64,000 bases of DNA, taken from contig OX243814.1 of NCBI GenBank assembly GCA_945859605.1, positions 23,222,548-23,286,547 on the forward strand, written 5' to 3'. Of this stretch, positions 63,888 through 64,000 are shown piece by piece. A model generated the notes under the pieces. That model saw nothing but the letters and a program-made list of their open reading frames with translations. It was not told where the DNA came from and ran no database searches. The position numbers were made by a program, and so were the translations under genes. The stretch's first letter is position 1; every line of letters begins with the position of its first letter. The DNA is from Lumbricus rubellus. Its lineage: Eukaryota > Annelida > Clitellata > Crassiclitellata > Lumbricidae.

Positions 63888-63934
63888 TGGTTGTGGTAGT
63901 GGTAGTGGTAGTGGTAATAGTAGTAGTAGTAGTG

Positions 63935-64000
<66 letters not shown>
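63640..64000. repeat. (AGT)n microsatellite continuing past the window
   Basis: AGT triplets with GGT and AGC variants; the last stretch to base 64,000 is pure. Confidence 0.95.

Overview
The window is eukaryotic nuclear DNA from an animal: spliced genes with GT-AG introns of about 0.2-1.3 kb, metazoan proteins, and a heavy load of transposon remnants and microsatellites. It holds a ciliary gene, CYFIP and CDO1 that resemble the vertebrate proteins, CR1/L2-like and RTE-like retroposons, and a strikingly frequent palindromic word TAGGCCTA. A marine invertebrate, perhaps a deuterostome, is my best guess; the species cannot be read from the sequence.

Layout. 1-11,963 (+): the last 18 exons of CYFIP (Sra-1/PIR121), the Rac-binding subunit of the WAVE actin-nucleation complex. 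15,341-21,193 (-): all seven coding exons of CFAP263 (CCDC113), an axonemal coiled-coil protein, convergent with CYFIP. 21.2-34.7 kb: no recognisable cellular gene; a short MITE, a 165-bp satellite, a palindromic mariner derivative, a foldback-type region and a truncated CR1/L2-like LINE. 34,739-37,956 (+): complete four-exon CDO1 (cysteine dioxygenase) with a serine-rich insertion absent from the human protein. 38-64 kb: again no convincing cellular gene; retroposon fragments, Tc1/mariner relatives with CAGGGTGG ends, an element with 8-bp target duplications, two inverted arrays of a 14-bp unit, and many long microsatellites.

The three genes are functionally unrelated (actin regulation, cilium, sulfur amino-acid catabolism) and show no operon-like logic. 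The most unusual structures are: (i) three local duplications in CYFIP that each span an exon edge, including a 53-bp minisatellite that repeats a 5' splice site ten times; (ii) two arrays of GGACAAAATGGTAT-type units, 4.6 kb apart in inverted orientation, which keep the same order of variant units; (iii) a retroposon tail stem-loop that covaries between copies and is shared with a tRNA-like SINE; (iv) long near-perfect hairpins at 21.7 and 52.7 kb. Exon boundaries were placed by hand from splice consensus, reading-frame phase and remembered similarity to the human proteins; no alignment or search was run.
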